Assembly: GCA_015654715.1 (NCBI GenBank)
Contig: JAATGK010000285.1
Span: 1 to 17,153 of the forward strand
DNA length: 17,153 nt
Direction: 5' to 3'
Source: Alphaproteobacteria bacterium
GTDB lineage: Bacteria > Pseudomonadota > Alphaproteobacteria > Micropepsales > Micropepsaceae
The notes under the pieces were generated by a model. It was not told the DNA's origin. It saw nothing but the letters and a program-made list of their open reading frames with translations, and searched no databases. Both the position numbers and the translations under genes were made by a program. This document shows, one piece after another, positions 15,048 to 17,153 of this stretch (position 1 is its first letter; each line of letters opens with the position of its first letter).

Positions 15048-15053
15048 AAGAAG

Positions 15054-16088
15054 ATGCGTTCCTGGTTCCTGTTGTCGGTTATGGGGGGAGCACTGCTGCT
15101 CAGTGCCGCGGCTGCGGAACCCGCAACTCCGCTTCGTGCCTATATCCCTGGTTCGATATCGCCCGAAGCCGCGGCCATATATGAGAGGTACAGGGCCATC
15201 CTGTTGGCACCGCGGCAGAAGCCGATGACCACGCCCGAGGAATACAAGGCACTCTACGATCAAAACGAGAAGAGCATGATGCCGCGCACCAACGCGGTCT
15301 TGAAGCAGTCCGGCGCTACTGCAACCGACCGGATCATGGGTGGCACGCCGGTGATCGAAGTGAAACCGAAGGACTACACAGATGATGGCACGGTGCTGCT
15401 CTACGTTCACGGCGGCGGTTGGGTCATCGGCAGCGCCAGTTCGACGCTTGGCGACGCGATCACCATGGCCGCAGCAACCGGCAAGCGCGTCATTTCGGTG
15501 GAATACACGGTTGCTCCGAAGGGCAAATGGCAACGCGTGACCGATCAAGTCCTTGCGGTCTACAAGACGCTGCTTAAGGAAGGCACTCCGGCTCGGCATA
15601 TCGGCCTGTTCGGCGGATCCGCCGGTGGCAATATCGTGGCCGGGGTTACCTTCAAAATCCGCGACCAGGGCCTTGGGCTACCGGCAGCCTTGTTTCTCAA
15701 CTGCCCGGCAGTCGACTTGACCAATACCGGTGATAGCCGCGTGACGCTGGCGGACGCCGATCCAATCCTCAATCCCGCCATGGTAATGCCGTCCATCGCC
15801 CAGTATGTCGACTCGGCCGACGTGAAGAATCCGTACGTCTCCCCGATCTACGGCGATTTCGCCAAAGGCTGGCCACCGACACTGATCCAGGGCGGCACCA
15901 AGGAATGGTTGTTGAGCGATTTCGTGCGTATCTATCAGGCCATCAAGACGGCGGGCGGTACCGCGGAACTCGATCTCTACGAAGGTATGCCGCACGGCTT
16001 TTCTGCCATCTTCGCGTCCGCTCCCGAGGGCAAGGCGGCGCTACGTGAAGAAGTGACGTTTTGGCAGACCTATCTCCCCGGCAAGTAA
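15054..16088 (+). CDS. Secreted alpha/beta hydrolase, HSL-type esterase (paralog of 13867-14913)
   Basis: The 344-residue protein has a signal peptide of about 21 residues (ending SAAAAE). HGGGW at 119-123 forms the oxyanion hole, GGSAGG at 187-192 carries nucleophile S189, and H314 lies in EGMPHGF. As in its paralog the acid position reads GTKEWLLSD, giving E284 (D289 is an alternative). Long blocks are shared with the left-facing esterase, for instance NPYVSPI.GDF.KG.PPTLIQ.GTKE.LLSD, showing an old local duplication with divergent arrangement. The likely role is extracytoplasmic removal of acyl groups from the substrate or its aglycone; the exact ester is unknown. The gene has its own CGTACT-type promoter signature and is closed by the hairpin terminator at 16099. 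Confidence 0.9.
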   Translation: MRSWFLLSVMGGALLLSAAAAEPATPLRAYIPGSISPEAAAIYERYRAILLAPRQKPMTTPEEYKALYDQNEKSMMPRTNAVLKQSGATATDRIMGGTPVIEVKPKDYTDDGTVLLYVHGGGWVIGSASSTLGDAITMAAATGKRVISVEYTVAPKGKWQRVTDQVLAVYKTLLKEGTPARHIGLFGGSAGGNIVAGVTFKIRDQGLGLPAALFLNCPAVDLTNTGDSRVTLADADPILNPAMVMPSIAQYVDSADVKNPYVSPIYGDFAKGWPPTLIQGGTKEWLLSDFVRIYQAIKTAGGTAELDLYEGMPHGFSAIFASAPEGKAALREEVTFWQTYLPGK

Positions 16089-16098
16089 GTGAAATAAA

Positions 16099-16130
16099 GG
16101 CCGGCGACACCACTCTGCCGGCCACTTTTT
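16099..16130. terminator. Bidirectional Rho-independent terminator
   Basis: GGCCGGC at 16099-16105 pairs perfectly with GCCGGCC at 16117-16123 around an 11-base loop, and is followed by ACTTTTT. It lies 11 bases after the plus-strand esterase stop. Read from the other side the same stem is followed by TTTATTT, so it can also end the convergent carboxylesterase transcript, whose stop codon TAA (16129-16131) is part of the T-run. Confidence 0.85.
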
Positions 16131-17153
16131 AGCCGAACGTCCGGCTCCACCAGGACTTGACCCGGAACAACCAGATCAACGGCGCGATCTCTCCCTCGAA
16201 ATAATCGAGTTGCGGTTTCAGCACATGGTGCTGAACGGCGATGTTTTTCTGGCCGAACACGAGCCACGGATCGCTGTCGGCGGAATACGCCGGCCATGTC
16301 ACCTGACCAGTCCCGTTGGGTGAACCAGTCTTGGCGAAGGCGACCCAGCGCACATGAACTTCAGCCGCCATCTTTTCGTCGCCCGGCGTGGGCGCTGGCG
16401 GGTCGTCGAGTTTCTTGTCCAACGTCTTGAACACGTAGAACACCTCCGCGCCATGGGCCGCGCGCGTCCGCTCGGGCATGCGCCATTCATCGCCATGTTC
16501 GAAGCGATAGAGATAGACTGGTGCATGCTTCGCCCAGCGGACCGCCACCCAGCGGGCCGGGGCGGCCGCTAAGCCATCGGTCAGTTGATGGCGGACAGCC
16601 TCCTCCGCCGTAAGCTGGGGTCCATAAACCTTGCGCATCTTCTCAAGCTGGTCAGGCTTCAGACCTGCCAATGCCTTCTTCATGCCGTCGCCGTAGCTGA
16701 GCAGCGAATCCTCGCCATTGTTGACGCCGATCAGAAGCGGGACATAGGCCTGACGGCCGCCGTCGATCGCCGTCGTCGGGCTTTCCGGCAGAATTTTGGG
16801 ATCGGGTGCGGACGTGGTGGGCGCCTTTGCAGCCGCGATCTTCCGCGCTGGAATAGCACGCAACTGATCGAGGGTGGCGTTGGCCGGAGCCCCGACCGCC
16901 GCGGCAAATTCCTTGCCCTGTTTCTCGGTGTCTTCCAAACCGGTCGGCGGCGGGTACCACCCCCCACCGGATTCGACGATGGCTTTCGCAAACAAACCGC
17001 GCGCCGCCGGTGACGTCGCGAGCGACAGGACACTGATACCGCCGGACGATTCGCCAAAGATGGTCACGTTGCCAGGATCGCCGCCGAAAGCCGCGATATT
17101 GCGCTTGACCCATTTGAGCGCCGCAATCTGATCCATCATCGCATAATTGCCGA
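16129..17153 (-). CDS. Type-B carboxylesterase (5' end cut by window edge)
   Basis: At least 340 residues of the C-terminal part are present; the frame stays open to the right edge, so the N-terminus with oxyanion-hole and signal regions is missing. The visible start reads GNYAMMDQIAALKWVKRNIAAFGGDPGNVTIFGESSGG, shown here as the classical carboxylesterase signature GNY..MDQ.AAL.WV..NI..FGGDP.NVT.FGES.GG, with the nucleophile serine in GESSGG. NNGEDSLLSYG contributes the likely triad glutamate and AAHGAEVFYVF the triad histidine. The internal methionine codons near 17139 are not the true start, since the conserved motif continues upstream. The substrate is unknown; by context it could remove larger acyl or aromatic esters from the same glycoside. 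It converges on the plus-strand esterase across a shared terminator. Confidence 0.92.
   Translation of the reverse strand, partial: GNYAMMDQIAALKWVKRNIAAFGGDPGNVTIFGESSGGISVLSLATSPAARGLFAKAIVESGGGWYPPPTGLEDTEKQGKEFAAAVGAPANATLDQLRAIPARKIAAAKAPTTSAPDPKILPESPTTAIDGGRQAYVPLLIGVNNGEDSLLSYGDGMKKALAGLKPDQLEKMRKVYGPQLTAEEAVRHQLTDGLAAAPARWVAVRWAKHAPVYLYRFEHGDEWRMPERTRAAHGAEVFYVFKTLDKKLDDPPAPTPGDEKMAAEVHVRWVAFAKTGSPNGTGQVTWPAYSADSDPWLVFGQKNIAVQHHVLKPQLDYFEGEIAPLIWLFRVKSWWSRTFG

Larger units (their letters stand above)
14914..15053. promoter_or_regulatory. Divergent promoter region between paralogous esterases
   Basis: This 140-base region serves both genes. It contains the Shine-Dalgarno sequence of the left gene (14921-14927), an inverted repeat at 14978-14996, the CGTACT signature facing right (15004-15029), and GGAGG at 15043-15047 for the right gene. 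TTTCGTAGC on the minus strand (14967-14975) is a possible minus-10 region for the left gene. Confidence 0.5.

Noticed and set aside
14652..15053. N-terminal extension of the plus-strand esterase
   Set aside because: It would overlap the 5' part of the divergent esterase and its promoter. The ATG at 15054 has GGAGG at proper spacing and begins a signal peptide.
1..17153. Mobile elements, tRNA or rRNA genes, CRISPR arrays
   Set aside because: No transposase or integrase motifs, no regular short repeats and no tRNA-like cloverleaf were recognised; nearly all sequence is explained by the listed genes.

Overview
The window looks like a chromosomal carbohydrate-utilisation locus from a GC-rich Gram-negative bacterium. 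I infer an alphaproteobacterium (sphingomonad, caulobacter or Rhizomicrobium-like), because it pairs a FecI/FecR/STN-TonB receptor signalling set with secreted glycosidases and has no SusD-like protein. The phylum is inferred from gene style only. Coding density is high: no gene-free stretch exceeds about 140 bases, and I see no RNA gene, insertion sequence, integrase or CRISPR array.

Layout, read right to left along the minus strand. A type-B carboxylesterase is cut by the right edge (16129 to beyond 17153). A convergent plus-strand HSL-family esterase follows (15054-16088), separated from it by a good hairpin terminator. A divergently transcribed paralogous esterase (13867-14913) is followed by a secreted GH3 beta-glycosidase (11569-13812). 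Next come an ECF sigma factor and its FecR-like partner with a 4-base overlap (11429 to 9868), then a TonB-dependent receptor with an N-terminal STN signalling domain (6803-9754). The remaining genes are a secreted GH106 alpha-L-rhamnosidase (3263-6667), an FGGY sugar kinase overlapping it by one base (1857-3263), L-rhamnose isomerase rhaA (560-1813), and the L-rhamnose/H+ symporter rhaT cut by the left edge (1-533).

Taken together the genes describe one route. A rhamnose-containing glycoside, perhaps acylated, is recognised and imported by the receptor. Secreted esterases, the GH3 enzyme and GH106 remove acyl groups, glucose-type residues and rhamnose. RhaT brings L-rhamnose into the cytoplasm, RhaA makes L-rhamnulose, and the kinase makes L-rhamnulose-1-phosphate. 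The aldolase step is not in the window and may lie past the left edge. Control probably runs by cell-surface signalling (receptor STN domain to FecR to ECF sigma), because no AraC, LacI or GntR regulator is present.

The most interesting observation is a shared promoter-like signature, GCGRRWWY - 12 bases - CGTACT. It has identical spacing in front of three separately placed genes: the TonB receptor, the GH3 enzyme and the plus-strand esterase. This is a candidate binding sequence for the locus sigma factor and would tie the right-hand hydrolases and the receptor into one regulon.
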